Below are positions 7,227 through 16,425 of a DNA stretch of 64,000 nucleotides, piece after piece (the first letter of the stretch is position 1; the number at the start of each line of letters is the position of its first letter). Source of the stretch: Nitrososphaerota archaeon (lineage in GTDB: Archaea > Thermoproteota > Nitrososphaeria > Nitrososphaerales > UBA183); the NCBI GenBank assembly GCA_027386095.1, contig DAHXUN010000010.1:1-64000 (forward strand), written 5' to 3'. The notes under the pieces were generated by a model. That model was given only the letters and a program-made list of their open reading frames with translations, did no database searches and was not told the DNA's origin. Made by a program: the position numbers and the translations under genes.

Positions 7227-9368
7227 ATGACAGCGGTCCCGATCCCATCTTACTTCGTCTGGCTCATCTTCCTCCTCCCCTATGCGGGGACGCTGGCCGC
7301 GCCTCTCACCGGCAGGGGGCGGATCCGAGACGTAGCGGCCGTCCTCTTCTCCTTCCTCTCCGCCATCTTCGCTCTCGTCCTCCTCGTACCCGTGATCGAA
7401 GGCAATACCATCTCCCTGGTCAACTCGCTGATCCCTGCCTCTGTCCCGTGGATCCCCGAGCTCGGAATCAGCTTCGGGGTGCTCTCGGACCCGTACACCG
7501 TGATCATAGCGAACCTGGTCGCCTGGATCAGCTTCCTCGTCATGCTGTACAGCGTCGACTACATGAAAGGGGACAGCGGGCTCACAAGATACTGGTTCTT
7601 CATGAGCTTCTTCATCGGGAGCATGCAGCTCATCGTCCTATCCAACAACCTCCTCTCGCTCTTCATCGGCTGGGAGGGGGTCGGCCTTTGCAGCTACGCC
7701 CTGATAGGCTACTACTACCACGACGAGAAGGAGAACTGGGTCGGAACCCCCGGCTCCAAGGCCCTGGGGATGGAGCAGGCCTACCCGCCTTCTCACGCCG
7801 GGATGAAGGCGTTCTTCATGACGAGGATAGGGGACATGGCGATGTTGGCTGGGATACTGATCCTGTTCATCTACTCAGGGACTTTCAACTATCAACAGCT
7901 GGCGTCGTCCACAGGCTGGGCGACGTCTCTGGCCGCCGGAGGGCTGCTGGTCCCAGTCGCCCTGCTGATATTCGGAGGTGCAGTGGGGAAGTCCGCCCAG
8001 TTCCCGCTCCAGGAGTGGCTCCCTGACGCCATGGCGGGGCCCGCCCCCGTCTCCGCCCTGATCCACGCGGCCACCATGGTCAACGCGGGTGTGGTACTCG
8101 TCGCGCGCATAGGGCCCATATTCTACTTCGCCCTTCAGTCCAACCCTGCCCTGATCCAGCCCTTCTTCATGGTGGTAGCGTGGATCGGTGCCATCACCGC
8201 CTTCTTGGCGGCCACCCAGGCGATGGTGGGCTTCGAGCTGAAGAAGCTCCTCGCCTATTCCACCATATCACAGATAGGTTACATGATGCTGGGCCTCGGC
8301 CTCGCGGGCCTCTCGACCAACTTCGCGGAGGGGCTGTCGGCCGGCCTTTACCAACTGTTGAGTCATGCCATATTCAAGGCAGCGCTGTTCATGACGGCCG
8401 GGGTACTGATTCATCTCACAGGGACCAAGTACGTCAACGAGATGGGCGGGCTGAAGGAGAAGCTGAAGATCACCTTCGCAGTCTTTCTCATCGCCGCAGC
8501 TTCCCTCTCGGGAATCCCCCCGCTCAGCGGCTTCTTCGCGAAGGACGCCATCCTGGCGACGGCGTGGGGGTCTGGGCAGTACGGCCTTTTCCTCCTGGGG
8601 TCGGCGACCGCAGGACTGACCGCATTCTATGCGTTCAGGATGGTCGGCCTCGTCTTCTACGGGGTGAGGGAGAAGCACGCCGGGGAGGGGACCGGCCACG
8701 AGCTCAAGGAGCCATCGCCCATCAGCTGGATCCCATACTCGGTCCTCGCTGCGGGGACCGTCCTGATCGGCGTCCTCGGCATCTTCAACTTCCAGGGGGA
8801 CCTGCAGGGTGCCTCTGTCGCATACATCTACAGCCTGTTCAAGGGTGCCAGCTTCAGCAGCCTGAACTCGACCTCCTCATTCAACTTCGTCTCGTCGGGG
8901 ATCACCCTGGCGTTCGCCCTGACCGGTTTGCTCCTGGCTGTCCAGCTCTACGTGCGGAGGAAGACGGCTCCCTCCGCCCTGGTCAAAGAGTCCGGCCTGG
9001 CCCACGGCCTCTACCGCTTCCTCGAGAACCGCTGGTACATCAACGCCATCTACTACAGGGTGTTCGTCGACGCGCCTCTGCGAGCTTCATATTGGACCTT
9101 GGACAACTTCGAGCTGGGCGTCCTCCAGAGGGTCCACGGAGGCGGGGCCAACCTGGCCATCGGGGTCTCTGCAGTCGGGAACTGGTTTGACCGGCACGTC
9201 GTGGACGTCGCCTCTGACGGCTTCGCCAGGGCCGGCCAGGGCCTCTCGAAGGTCTTCCGGAGGCTGCAGACCGGCATCCTCGAAGAGTACGCTCTGGTGT
9301 TCGCCATCGGCCTCATCCTCCTGCTGCTCTTCTTCCTGTTCGTGACTGGGGTGTACACAGCGATATGA
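7227..9368 (+). CDS. nuoL: NADH-quinone oxidoreductase subunit L
   Basis: NuoL is the distal antiporter-like pump of complex I, with a long lateral helix. The protein is 713 residues, about 100 longer than E. coli NuoL. Signatures include NLLSLFIGWEGVGLCSYALIG (split: NLLSLFIGWEGVG, LCSYALIG), the SAQFPLQEWLPDAMAGPAPV motif, and HAATMVNAGVVL around residue 275. The C-terminal 200 residues hold the transverse amphipathic helix and a final membrane anchor; extra length here would be needed to span a second NuoM. The stop overlaps the ATG of the next gene by 4 nt. Confidence 0.95.
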   Translation: MTAVPIPSYFVWLIFLLPYAGTLAAPLTGRGRIRDVAAVLFSFLSAIFALVLLVPVIEGNTISLVNSLIPASVPWIPELGISFGVLSDPYTVIIANLVAWISFLVMLYSVDYMKGDSGLTRYWFFMSFFIGSMQLIVLSNNLLSLFIGWEGVGLCSYALIGYYYHDEKENWVGTPGSKALGMEQAYPPSHAGMKAFFMTRIGDMAMLAGILILFIYSGTFNYQQLASSTGWATSLAAGGLLVPVALLIFGGAVGKSAQFPLQEWLPDAMAGPAPVSALIHAATMVNAGVVLVARIGPIFYFALQSNPALIQPFFMVVAWIGAITAFLAATQAMVGFELKKLLAYSTISQIGYMMLGLGLAGLSTNFAEGLSAGLYQLLSHAIFKAALFMTAGVLIHLTGTKYVNEMGGLKEKLKITFAVFLIAAASLSGIPPLSGFFAKDAILATAWGSGQYGLFLLGSATAGLTAFYAFRMVGLVFYGVREKHAGEGTGHELKEPSPISWIPYSVLAAGTVLIGVLGIFNFQGDLQGASVAYIYSLFKGASFSSLNSTSSFNFVSSGITLAFALTGLLLAVQLYVRRKTAPSALVKESGLAHGLYRFLENRWYINAIYYRVFVDAPLRASYWTLDNFELGVLQRVHGGGANLAIGVSAVGNWFDRHVVDVASDGFARAGQGLSKVFRRLQTGILEEYALVFAIGLILLLLFFLFVTGVYTAI

Positions 9369-10861
9369 TCCCAATCCTCTCGATCCTCCTGCTGCTCCCC
9401 ATGGCGGCCTCGGGTCCCGCCTATCTGATACTCAGGCGCAACAAGAAGGTCGGGCAGTGGTTCACCATGGGGATCACCGGGGCGGTGCTCCTCATTGCGC
9501 TGTACGTGTTCTACTACGTCTACACGGGCTCCTCCGGCCTTGCCTCCTCAGGCATCGGGCAGTACGCCCTGACTGAACAGTACTCGTGGGTGAGCATCTC
9601 CTCCTTTGGGGTCAACTACCTCGTCGGTGTGGACGGCCTCAGCTCTCCGCTGGTCCTCGCCACCGCCATCCTGACCCTGTTCGCGGTGGTCGGCTCGAGA
9701 ACGCTGATAGACCGCTCCGAGCCGAGCTACTATGCCCTCGTCCTCCTCTTCGAGGGGGCGATCATCGGAGTCTTCGTCTCACTGAACCTCGTTCTGTTCT
9801 ACTTCTTCTGGGACCTGGTGATGCTCCCCATGTTCTTCCTAATCGGGCTGTGGGGAGGGGACAGGCGGAAGTATTCCGCGATGAAGTTCATGATTTTCAT
9901 TTTCACTGGGAGCATGATACTGCTCCTGGCGCTGATGGCGGCGTATCTAGGGGTAAGCCCCGCGACCTTCGACATCCCCAGCCTCGCAGGAAGGATCCCG
10001 GCCTCCATCCAGTACCTTCCGCTCCTCGCATCCTTCATCGGCTTCGGGATAAAGCTCCCTGTCTTCCCGTTCCACAGCTGGCTCCCAGACGCCTACACCC
10101 AAGCTCCTGCTCCTGTGACCGTCCTGCTCGCGGGGGTGCAGTCAGCCATGGGCGGCTACGGGATAATCAGGATAAGCATAGGCCTCTTCCCTCAGGCGTC
10201 CTACCAGTGGGCCTGGGCGTTCATGGCCGTCGGCCTGGTCACGATGTTCTATGGCGCCTTCGTCGCCATACTCTCGAAGGACCTGAAGTCCATGTTCGCC
10301 TACACCAGCATCGCAGGGATGGGCTTCGTGGTCTTCGGCGCGTTCTCCTCGGCGGCGTCGGGCAGCCCGCTGGGCATGGAGGGGTCCATACTGGAGATGT
10401 TCGTTCACGCCTTCACCGCAGGTTCGCTTTTCATGCTGGCGGGATACATCCAGAAGGGGCTCGGGACCACGGAGATCTCTGCTCTGAAGGGCCTGAGGAA
10501 CCTGGTCCCCAGGGCGGGGACCCTTCTCGTGTTCGCCTGCGCGGGTGCCATGGCCCTCCCGCCCTTCGGGAGCTTCGTGGCGGAGGTGCTGGTGATAATC
10601 GGAGGGATAGACGCCACCCCCTACAGCGCCGTAGCCATACTCGTCCCTGTCATGGTCGGGGGATACATGCTCTGGATGATCAGGAAAGTGGTCCTCTCGC
10701 CGGCCGAAGCGGGAGCCAGCGGTGTCGACGTGCAGGGGGTGGACTTCGGCGTCCTGGTTCTCTATCTCGTCCCCCTCATCATAATGATGTTCTTCTCCGT
10801 CCTGGTCCTCGGACCAGCCGCCCCGGTGGTCCAGCACATACTCGGGTTGGTGGTAAGATAG
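9365..10861 (+). CDS. nuoM: antiporter-like subunit NuoM (second copy)
   Basis: This is a second NuoM of 498 residues with about 14 membrane segments. Motifs include FFWDLVMLPMFFLIGLWGG (around 147-165), KLPVFPFHSWLPDAYTQAPA (around 228-247) and LLAGVQSAMGGYGIIR (around 254). These are canonical NuoM features, and this copy sits in the usual L-M-N position. It overlaps nuoL by 4 nt (ATGA) and ends 1 nt before nuoN, so the cluster is tightly coupled. Confidence 0.95.
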   Translation: MIPILSILLLLPMAASGPAYLILRRNKKVGQWFTMGITGAVLLIALYVFYYVYTGSSGLASSGIGQYALTEQYSWVSISSFGVNYLVGVDGLSSPLVLATAILTLFAVVGSRTLIDRSEPSYYALVLLFEGAIIGVFVSLNLVLFYFFWDLVMLPMFFLIGLWGGDRRKYSAMKFMIFIFTGSMILLLALMAAYLGVSPATFDIPSLAGRIPASIQYLPLLASFIGFGIKLPVFPFHSWLPDAYTQAPAPVTVLLAGVQSAMGGYGIIRISIGLFPQASYQWAWAFMAVGLVTMFYGAFVAILSKDLKSMFAYTSIAGMGFVVFGAFSSAASGSPLGMEGSILEMFVHAFTAGSLFMLAGYIQKGLGTTEISALKGLRNLVPRAGTLLVFACAGAMALPPFGSFVAEVLVIIGGIDATPYSAVAILVPVMVGGYMLWMIRKVVLSPAEAGASGVDVQGVDFGVLVLYLVPLIIMMFFSVLVLGPAAPVVQHILGLVVR

Positions 10862-10862
10862 G

Positions 10863-12335
10863 ATGGACTACATACTCGCAGCGGTAGTAATCCTCAGCGC
10901 GGCCGCCCTCGGCACCCCCATACTCCAGTTATTCGGATGGAGGGTCAAGCTAGAGGCCTATCTTTCGATCGCGGCCATCGCGGCCTCCATCGCTCTGATA
11001 GCGGCCAACACCGCCTTCGGGGTCACCTCTGCGGGCTTCGGGGCTCTGCTGGTGTCCGACCCCCTCGGGGACCTGTTCGCCCTCGTCGTCCTTTCGGTGA
11101 CCCTCGCCGTTGCTGTGGCTTCAATCTACACCTCTCCAAGCGGACCGAGCCTCCCCTCGTACTACTCCCTCCTGATGTTCTCGGCCCTGGGGATGCTCAT
11201 CCTCTCATACTCGGCCGACCTGCTGATGCTCTTCGTCGCCTGGGAGCTAATGAGCCTCCCGACCTACGCCCTTGCCGGCTTCGACAAGAAGAGGGTCCAG
11301 TCTAACGAGGCAGCTGCCAAGTACGCAATCCTCGGCGCCCTGTCTTCCGCGATCATACTCTACGCCATGAGCCTGACCTACGGCGTCGCAGGGACCACCC
11401 AGATATCGGGGGTGGTGGCCAAGCTGGCCTCCGAGCCGTTCAACCCGCTCGTCAGCGTCGCCATCCTCCTCTTCGTCGTAGGGTTCGGCTTCAAGATGTC
11501 CATAGTCCCGTTCCACATGTGGGTCCCTGACGCCTACGAAGGGTCCCCTCCGGCCATCGCCACCCTCTTCGCGACAGCGACCAAGAAGGCAGGCTTCGTG
11601 GCGGCGATCCGGGTGGTCCTGGCAGTCGCCACGGTCTACGCCCTCGCCCCGAATTCGGCCTTCACACTGGCGAACGTCCTGGCCGTCCTCGCGGTCATCA
11701 CGATGACCCTGGGGAACGTCGCGGCGCTGACGCAGAAGACCATGACCCGGCTGCTCGCCTATTCCAGCATCGCCCAGGCAGGCTACATCCTGGTGGGCTT
11801 TGCGATCTTTGCCTACAGCCAGCAGACGGGACTGTACTCCTACAACGCGATGCTCGGGATGACCGGCTCCCTCTTCCACATAATCAACCACGCGATAATG
11901 AAGGGGGCCGCCTTCCTGGCCGCCACGCTCGTAATTCTGCAGCTGAAGAGGGGAGATCTTGGTGTCTACAGCGGCCTCGCCAAGAGGATGCCTGTGACCG
12001 CCTTCACCATCGCGATCTCCTTCCTAGCCCTGGGAGGGATCCCCCCGCTCAACGGATTCTGGAGCAAACTCCTCATCTTCGTCTCAGTCATCAACACTCC
12101 CCTGGCGTGGGTGGCCGTCGCGGCGATACTGAACAGCGCTTTCAGCCTCGGGTACTACTTCTGGGTCATAAAGCGGATGTACTTGGACTCCGGGGAGAGC
12201 ACAGAGAGGGTCCACGAGCCGCTCGGTTTCGTGGTGATCTTCGCGATACTGGTCGGCCTCATGATAGGGATAGGTCTCTTCCCACAGCAGTTCATCAGCT
12301 TCGCCTCAAGCGCCGCATCTGGGCTCTTCCCATAG
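10863..12335 (+). CDS. nuoN: NADH-quinone oxidoreductase subunit N
   Basis: NuoN is the antiporter-like subunit nearest the membrane junction of complex I. The 490-residue protein has about 14 hydrophobic segments and conserved elements LLMLFVAWELMSLPTYALAG (around 120), FKMSIVPFHMWVPDAYEGSP (around 210) and TRLLAYSSIAQAGYIL (around 295). It closes this cluster; the ATP synthase operon begins about 100 nt downstream with its own TATA box. Confidence 0.95.
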   Translation: MDYILAAVVILSAAALGTPILQLFGWRVKLEAYLSIAAIAASIALIAANTAFGVTSAGFGALLVSDPLGDLFALVVLSVTLAVAVASIYTSPSGPSLPSYYSLLMFSALGMLILSYSADLLMLFVAWELMSLPTYALAGFDKKRVQSNEAAAKYAILGALSSAIILYAMSLTYGVAGTTQISGVVAKLASEPFNPLVSVAILLFVVGFGFKMSIVPFHMWVPDAYEGSPPAIATLFATATKKAGFVAAIRVVLAVATVYALAPNSAFTLANVLAVLAVITMTLGNVAALTQKTMTRLLAYSSIAQAGYILVGFAIFAYSQQTGLYSYNAMLGMTGSLFHIINHAIMKGAAFLAATLVILQLKRGDLGVYSGLAKRMPVTAFTIAISFLALGGIPPLNGFWSKLLIFVSVINTPLAWVAVAAILNSAFSLGYYFWVIKRMYLDSGESTERVHEPLGFVVIFAILVGLMIGIGLFPQQFISFASSAASGLFP

Positions 12336-12388
12336 CCGGCGGAGAATCGGTCCCCGGGGATAGGACGCCTGTAATATTCTTAGATACG

Positions 12389-12397
12389 CATATATAT
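12389..12397 (+). promoter_or_regulatory. TATA box of the ATP synthase operon
   Basis: The stretch catatatat lies 36-44 nt upstream of the atpK ATG at 12433, in the only AT-rich part of the nuoN-atpK gap. It would give a leader of about 10 nt and an operon promoter separate from the complex I cluster. Confidence 0.6.
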
Positions 12398-12432
12398 GGT
12401 AATCCGACGGAGTCAAATCCAAGTTTTCCAGC

Positions 12433-12657
12433 ATGGCAGTAGTCAGTCCTGAACTAGCGCTTGCGGCCGCAATAGTGATGGCCGGTGGTCTCATAGGGAC
12501 CGGAATCGCGCAGCAGGGGATTGGAGCTGCCGGGATGGGGATCATCGCAGAGAAGCCGGAGAAGTTCGGCCAGGTCCTGTTCTTCTTCGTGATTCCAGAG
12601 ACGCTGTGGATAATCGGTTTCGTACTCGGAGTAATCCTACTCCTCAACATCCTCTAG
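12433..12657 (+). CDS. atpK: A-type ATP synthase subunit K (proteolipid c ring)
   Basis: This 74-residue two-helix proteolipid forms the ion-translocating ring. Helix 1 is rich in Gly/Ala (GGLIGTGIAQQGIGAAGMG), followed by a polar loop (AEKPEKFG). Helix 2 carries the essential carboxylate in FFFVIPETLWIIGF, residue Glu about 57. The flanking residues do not show the full Na+-binding signature, so proton use is more likely, but this is inference. It is first in the operon, with 18 nt to the next start. Confidence 0.95.
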   Translation: MAVVSPELALAAAIVMAGGLIGTGIAQQGIGAAGMGIIAEKPEKFGQVLFFFVIPETLWIIGFVLGVILLLNIL

Positions 12658-12675
12658 CGGGGTCTGGCACCCTTG

Positions 12676-13233
12676 ATGGGCGTAGACTCTCTGCTCAAAG
12701 AGGTCGAAGAGAAGCGAAGCAGGGCCCTTGACGCCCTCGAAGAGGAGTTCAAGGCCAAGCGGGAAGAGATTGGGAAGAGGACAGCTTCTGAGTCGTCTTA
12801 CATCGCGGAGGCCGCTATGAAGGAAGCGGGCGATCTTTCCCAGAAGGAGACCACGAGGGTGCTGGGAGCGGCGAAGCTCCAGGCGAAGAAGGCCATGTTC
12901 GACGCGACCGAGGCCCTCTTGGAGAACAACATCTCCCTCCTGAAGGAGGAGCTGGCGAACTACGCCGAGTCCCCTGCCTACAAGCAGCTCCTGTCTAAGA
13001 TGGCGGCCTATGCTGCCAAGAGGCTTGGAGGGAAGGTGGTCGTGGTGTGCCGAGAGGAGGATGCGGTGGCGCTAAAGGCAGCAGGGGTTAAGATAGCATC
13101 TTCTGACCTCAATTCGATAGGGGGGTTCAGGGCAGAGAGCTCTGACGGGACTCTCGAGATGGACCTCACCTTCGAAGAGATCCTCCGCAGCCGCGAAGAC
13201 GAGGTCCGCTCGGCCATCCTCGGGAAGGAGTAG
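12676..13233 (+). CDS. atpE: A-type ATP synthase subunit E
   Basis: Subunit E is one half of the peripheral stalk that holds the A3B3 head still. The 185-residue protein has a long charged N-terminal coiled coil (about residues 1-100, rich in K/E/A). A compact C-terminal domain containing VVVVCREEDAVAL and the family-like GGFRAESSDGTLEMDLTFEE (split: GGFRAESSDGT, LEMDLTFEE) follows. ATG 12676 is preferred to the adjacent TTG 12673. It pairs with subunit H (18677-19009). Confidence 0.92.
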   Translation: MGVDSLLKEVEEKRSRALDALEEEFKAKREEIGKRTASESSYIAEAAMKEAGDLSQKETTRVLGAAKLQAKKAMFDATEALLENNISLLKEELANYAESPAYKQLLSKMAAYAAKRLGGKVVVVCREEDAVALKAAGVKIASSDLNSIGGFRAESSDGTLEMDLTFEEILRSREDEVRSAILGKE

Positions 13234-13244
13234 GCACCGGGAGT

Positions 13245-14309
13245 TTGAGCATGTCGCAGTTCGGGGGACTCGGGAGGCTTCGCGCTCTCTCACTCTCCTT
13301 TCTTGGCACGGAGAAGCTCTATGAACTCGCCCGCGCCAAGGACATCGCGGAGATAGCGCAGCAGCTCGAAGCAACGTGGTACGGCCCCGAGATAGAAGCA
13401 GCCGCCTCTACCCACAAGCCTCCGGAGCTCATCGAGGTCGCGGTCAACCGCCACCTCGTGCAGGTCAACCGGATTGCCATGCAGGCAGTGCCTCTCATGG
13501 GAAAGAGGGCGCTGACCTCCTATCTCTCGAAGTGGGACATCGAGAACATCGAGCTCATCCTGGCGGCTAAGAGCCTGGGGAGGGGGCTAGAGGAGACTGC
13601 AGCCTTCTTGGTGTCGTCCCGCAACGTCCCCGTGGGCCTCTCCCTCATGAACATCCCGCTCACAGACCTGCAGGTCTTGCTCCAGGAGCCCGACGTCGAG
13701 GGGGTGATCAACTATCTGGTGAAGTACGGCTACGGGGCGGTTCTCCTCCAGCAGCTTGGTGAGTTCCACAAGTCCAACGACCTGGGGGTGTTCACAGGGG
13801 CCCTGCAGGATCTCTACTACTCGAGGCTGTTATGGGAGCTGCGCTTCATCCGCGGCGACGAGGGAGTCCTTCGGGAGTACGTAAGGACAGAAATCACGAA
13901 GAGGAACCTACTCAACGTCCTGAAGTCTCGCGAGTCCAAGCTGAACAAGGAAGTCTTCTCGAAGCACCTGATCGAGGGGGGGCTGCTCGGGAAGTCGGAG
14001 TTCCTCGACGCCTACTCGTCTGCCGACCCGGGGGACGTCGTGAAGCGCCTTGAGCCCTGGTTCGACCTCTCCGCCCCGTTCGAGAAGTATGCCCAGTCGG
14101 GAAACCTGACCGAGTTCGAGGTCGCCATCGACAGGATGGCGGTCGCTCGGTTCCTACCGAGGTTCCGGAGCCTCCCGATCTCAGTGACGGCAGTCTTCGG
14201 GTTCGTCATACAGGCGGAGTTCGAAAGGCAGAACATCAGGAGGATAGTCTATGGCAAGCAGTACGGGATGACGGAACAACACATAAAGACTGTAATCCTA
14301 GCAGGGTAA
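13245..14309 (+). CDS. atpC: A-type ATP synthase subunit C
   Basis: Subunit C (d-type) is the funnel-shaped adaptor between the c ring and the central stalk. The 354-residue all-helical protein fits the vATP-synt_AC39 family: it contains the internal repeat pattern ending in NVLKSRESKLNKEVFSKHLIEGG (split: NVLKSRESKLNK, EVFSKHLIEGG). Near the C-terminus is the characteristic VFGFVIQAEFERQNIRRIVYG (split: VFGFVIQAEFE, RQNIRRIVYG). Start is near ATG 13251 or upstream TTG 13245. The stop is followed by an A-rich spacer and the atpF ATG 4 nt on. Confidence 0.93.
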   Translation: MSMSQFGGLGRLRALSLSFLGTEKLYELARAKDIAEIAQQLEATWYGPEIEAAASTHKPPELIEVAVNRHLVQVNRIAMQAVPLMGKRALTSYLSKWDIENIELILAAKSLGRGLEETAAFLVSSRNVPVGLSLMNIPLTDLQVLLQEPDVEGVINYLVKYGYGAVLLQQLGEFHKSNDLGVFTGALQDLYYSRLLWELRFIRGDEGVLREYVRTEITKRNLLNVLKSRESKLNKEVFSKHLIEGGLLGKSEFLDAYSSADPGDVVKRLEPWFDLSAPFEKYAQSGNLTEFEVAIDRMAVARFLPRFRSLPISVTAVFGFVIQAEFERQNIRRIVYGKQYGMTEQHIKTVILAG

Positions 14310-14313
14310 AAAA

Positions 14314-14655
14314 ATGAGCTTGAAACAGGCCGCCCAGACCGGCAAGATAGCGGTGTTAGGCGAGAAGGAGCTGGTCCTTGGGTACCGCCTCCTTGGGGTG
14401 GAGGACGCCATAGCCGTGACGAAAGAGGATGCCCAAAGCGTCGTGCTGGATTATTTCAACTCAGGGGAGTACGGCCTGATCATAGTCGGGAGCGAGGCCA
14501 GAAAGGGGCTCTCGCCAGCGACAAGGGAGAAGCTCGAGTCCTCCATAGTACCTCTCGTCGTGTTCATGCCCTCCACCGACTCGGCCGTGGCGGAGGAGTC
14601 GCTCGCCAAGCTGGCCAAGAGGGTCCTGGGCGTAGACCTGAAGGGGGGTTCCTGA
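14314..14655 (+). CDS. atpF: A-type ATP synthase subunit F
   Basis: Subunit F binds the central stalk and activates ATP hydrolysis. The 113-residue protein has the expected Rossmann-like layout: IAVLGEKELVLGYRLLGV at the N-terminus, YGLIIVGSEA in the middle and LVVFMPSTDSAV before the C-terminal helix. Length is normal. It ends 1 nt before the atpA ATG. Confidence 0.93.
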   Translation: MSLKQAAQTGKIAVLGEKELVLGYRLLGVEDAIAVTKEDAQSVVLDYFNSGEYGLIIVGSEARKGLSPATREKLESSIVPLVVFMPSTDSAVAEESLAKLAKRVLGVDLKGGS

Positions 14656-14656
14656 A

Positions 14657-16423
14657 ATGGCCGACGGGAAGGTCGTCAGGGTAAGCGGTCCGGTCGTGGC
14701 TGCCCTCGGCCTCGAAAGGGCCAAGATGTTCGACGTAGTCAGAGTCGGGGAGCAGGGGTTGGTCGGCGAAGTCATCCGCCTGCAGGGAGGGACCGCGACG
14801 CTCCAGATCTACGAGGACACCACAGGGCTCAGGCCAGGGGACAAGGTGGTCAACACAGGCCAAGCGCTCTCCGTCGAGTTAGGTCCAGGACTGCTCACCT
14901 CCATCTACGACGGCATCCAGCGACCGCTCAACGTGCTGAAGGAACAGAGCGGGGACTTCATCAGCAGGGGTCTCGTTATACCGGCCCTCGACGAGAAGCG
15001 GGAGTGGGAGTTCAAACCCATCAAGAAGAACGGTGACAAGGTGGTCCAGGGAGAGATAATAGGCGAGGTCCAGGAAACGCCGCTCGTTTCTCACAAGATC
15101 ATGGTCCCTCCAGGGATGGAGGGGACGCTCAAGGACGTGAAGGCGGGGAGCTACAACATCAGGGAGAGGGTGGCTACCGTCAAGACCCTCGAAGGGGACG
15201 TCCCCGTATTCCTCGCGACGAAGTGGAGGGTCAAGACCCCCCGGCCCATCGCCAAGAAATTGGCCCCTGATACACCGCTGCTCACAGGCCAGAGGGTCTT
15301 CGACACTTTCTTCCCGGTCGCCAAGGGGGGGACAGCAGCGATTCCAGGACCCTTCGGCAGCGGCAAGACGGTGTCGCAGCAGCAACTGGCGAAGTGGAGC
15401 GACAGCAAGATCATAGTCTACGTGGGGTGCGGAGAGCGAGGGAACGAGATGACTGAAGTCCTGGCGACCTTCCCGGAGCTCGAGGACCCGCGTTCCAAGA
15501 GGCCCCTGATGGAGAGGACGATCCTGGTAGCTAACACCTCCAACATGCCCGTCGCGGCCAGAGAGGCCAGCATCTACACCGGCATCACCATAGCCGAATA
15601 CTACAGAGACATGGGCTATGACGTCGCCCTGATGGCCGACAGCACCTCAAGGTGGGCCGAAGCTCTGAGGGAGATTTCAGGGAGGCTGGAAGAGATGCCC
15701 GGCGAGGAAGGATACCCCGCGTACCTCGGGCGCCGGCTGGCGGAGTTCTACGAGAGGGCGGGCAAGAGCGTGGCCCTGGGCCCCGAGGGGAGGGTGGGTT
15801 CAGTCACGGTCGTCGGTGCCGTCTCGCCCCCGGGCGGGGATTTCTCCGAGCCTGTCTCTCAGAACACGCTCCGCGTGACCAGAGTCTTCTGGGCGTTGGA
15901 CGCGTCCCTGGCGGCGCGCAGGCACTTCCCGTCCATCAACTGGCTCAACAGCTACTCGCTCTACTCTGAAGACCTCCGCTCTTGGTACCAGAGCAACGTG
16001 GCCAAGGAGTGGCCTGACCTGCGCGCCGAGGCCCTGGAAATCCTCCAGAAGGAGGCGGAGCTGCAGGACATCGTCCAGTTGGTGGGATACGACGCCCTCC
16101 CGGAGTCAGAGAAGGGCGTGATGGATGTGGCTAAGATGATCAGGGAAGACTACCTCCAGCAGTCAGCCTACGACCCTGTGGACACCTACGCGTCCATAGG
16201 TAAGCAATATCTCATGCTGAAGACCATCCTGACTTTCGGGCGCAGGGAGGCGGAGTCCCTCAAGACCGGCGCCCAGGCCTCTCAGGTCGCGGCCATGCCT
16301 GTAAAGTCCAAGATATCAAAGGTAAAGTGGACGCCTGAAGACCAGGTCACTTCCATGGTGAAAGAGATAGAGGGGGACATGGACGCTCAGTTCGGCTCGC
16401 TAGCCCAGGAGGTCAGGGCATAG
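14657..16423 (+). CDS. atpA: A-type ATP synthase catalytic subunit A
   Basis: This catalytic subunit has 588 residues, the normal length. It contains the P-loop GPFGSGKT at about residues 231-238 and the non-homologous region between the N-terminal barrel and the P-loop typical of A/V-type A subunits. Also present are [12 protein letters not shown] with the catalytic Glu (GER) and the sequence [20 protein letters not shown] (around 325). It forms the A3B3 head with atpB immediately downstream. No intein is present, which is notable because this P-loop is a common intein site in archaea. Confidence 0.97.
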   Translation: MADGKVVRVSGPVVAALGLERAKMFDVVRVGEQGLVGEVIRLQGGTATLQIYEDTTGLRPGDKVVNTGQALSVELGPGLLTSIYDGIQRPLNVLKEQSGDFISRGLVIPALDEKREWEFKPIKKNGDKVVQGEIIGEVQETPLVSHKIMVPPGMEGTLKDVKAGSYNIRERVATVKTLEGDVPVFLATKWRVKTPRPIAKKLAPDTPLLTGQRVFDTFFPVAKGGTAAIPGPFGSGKTVSQQQLAKWSDSKIIVYVGCGERGNEMTEVLATFPELEDPRSKRPLMERTILVANTSNMPVAAREASIYTGITIAEYYRDMGYDVALMADSTSRWAEALREISGRLEEMPGEEGYPAYLGRRLAEFYERAGKSVALGPEGRVGSVTVVGAVSPPGGDFSEPVSQNTLRVTRVFWALDASLAARRHFPSINWLNSYSLYSEDLRSWYQSNVAKEWPDLRAEALEILQKEAELQDIVQLVGYDALPESEKGVMDVAKMIREDYLQQSAYDPVDTYASIGKQYLMLKTILTFGRREAESLKTGAQASQVAAMPVKSKISKVKWTPEDQVTSMVKEIEGDMDAQFGSLAQEVRA

Positions 16424-16425
16424 CC

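Noticed and set aside
14657..16423. Intein in the atpA P-loop
   Set aside because: This is a common intein site in archaea, but the P-loop region reads straight through and the length is normal.
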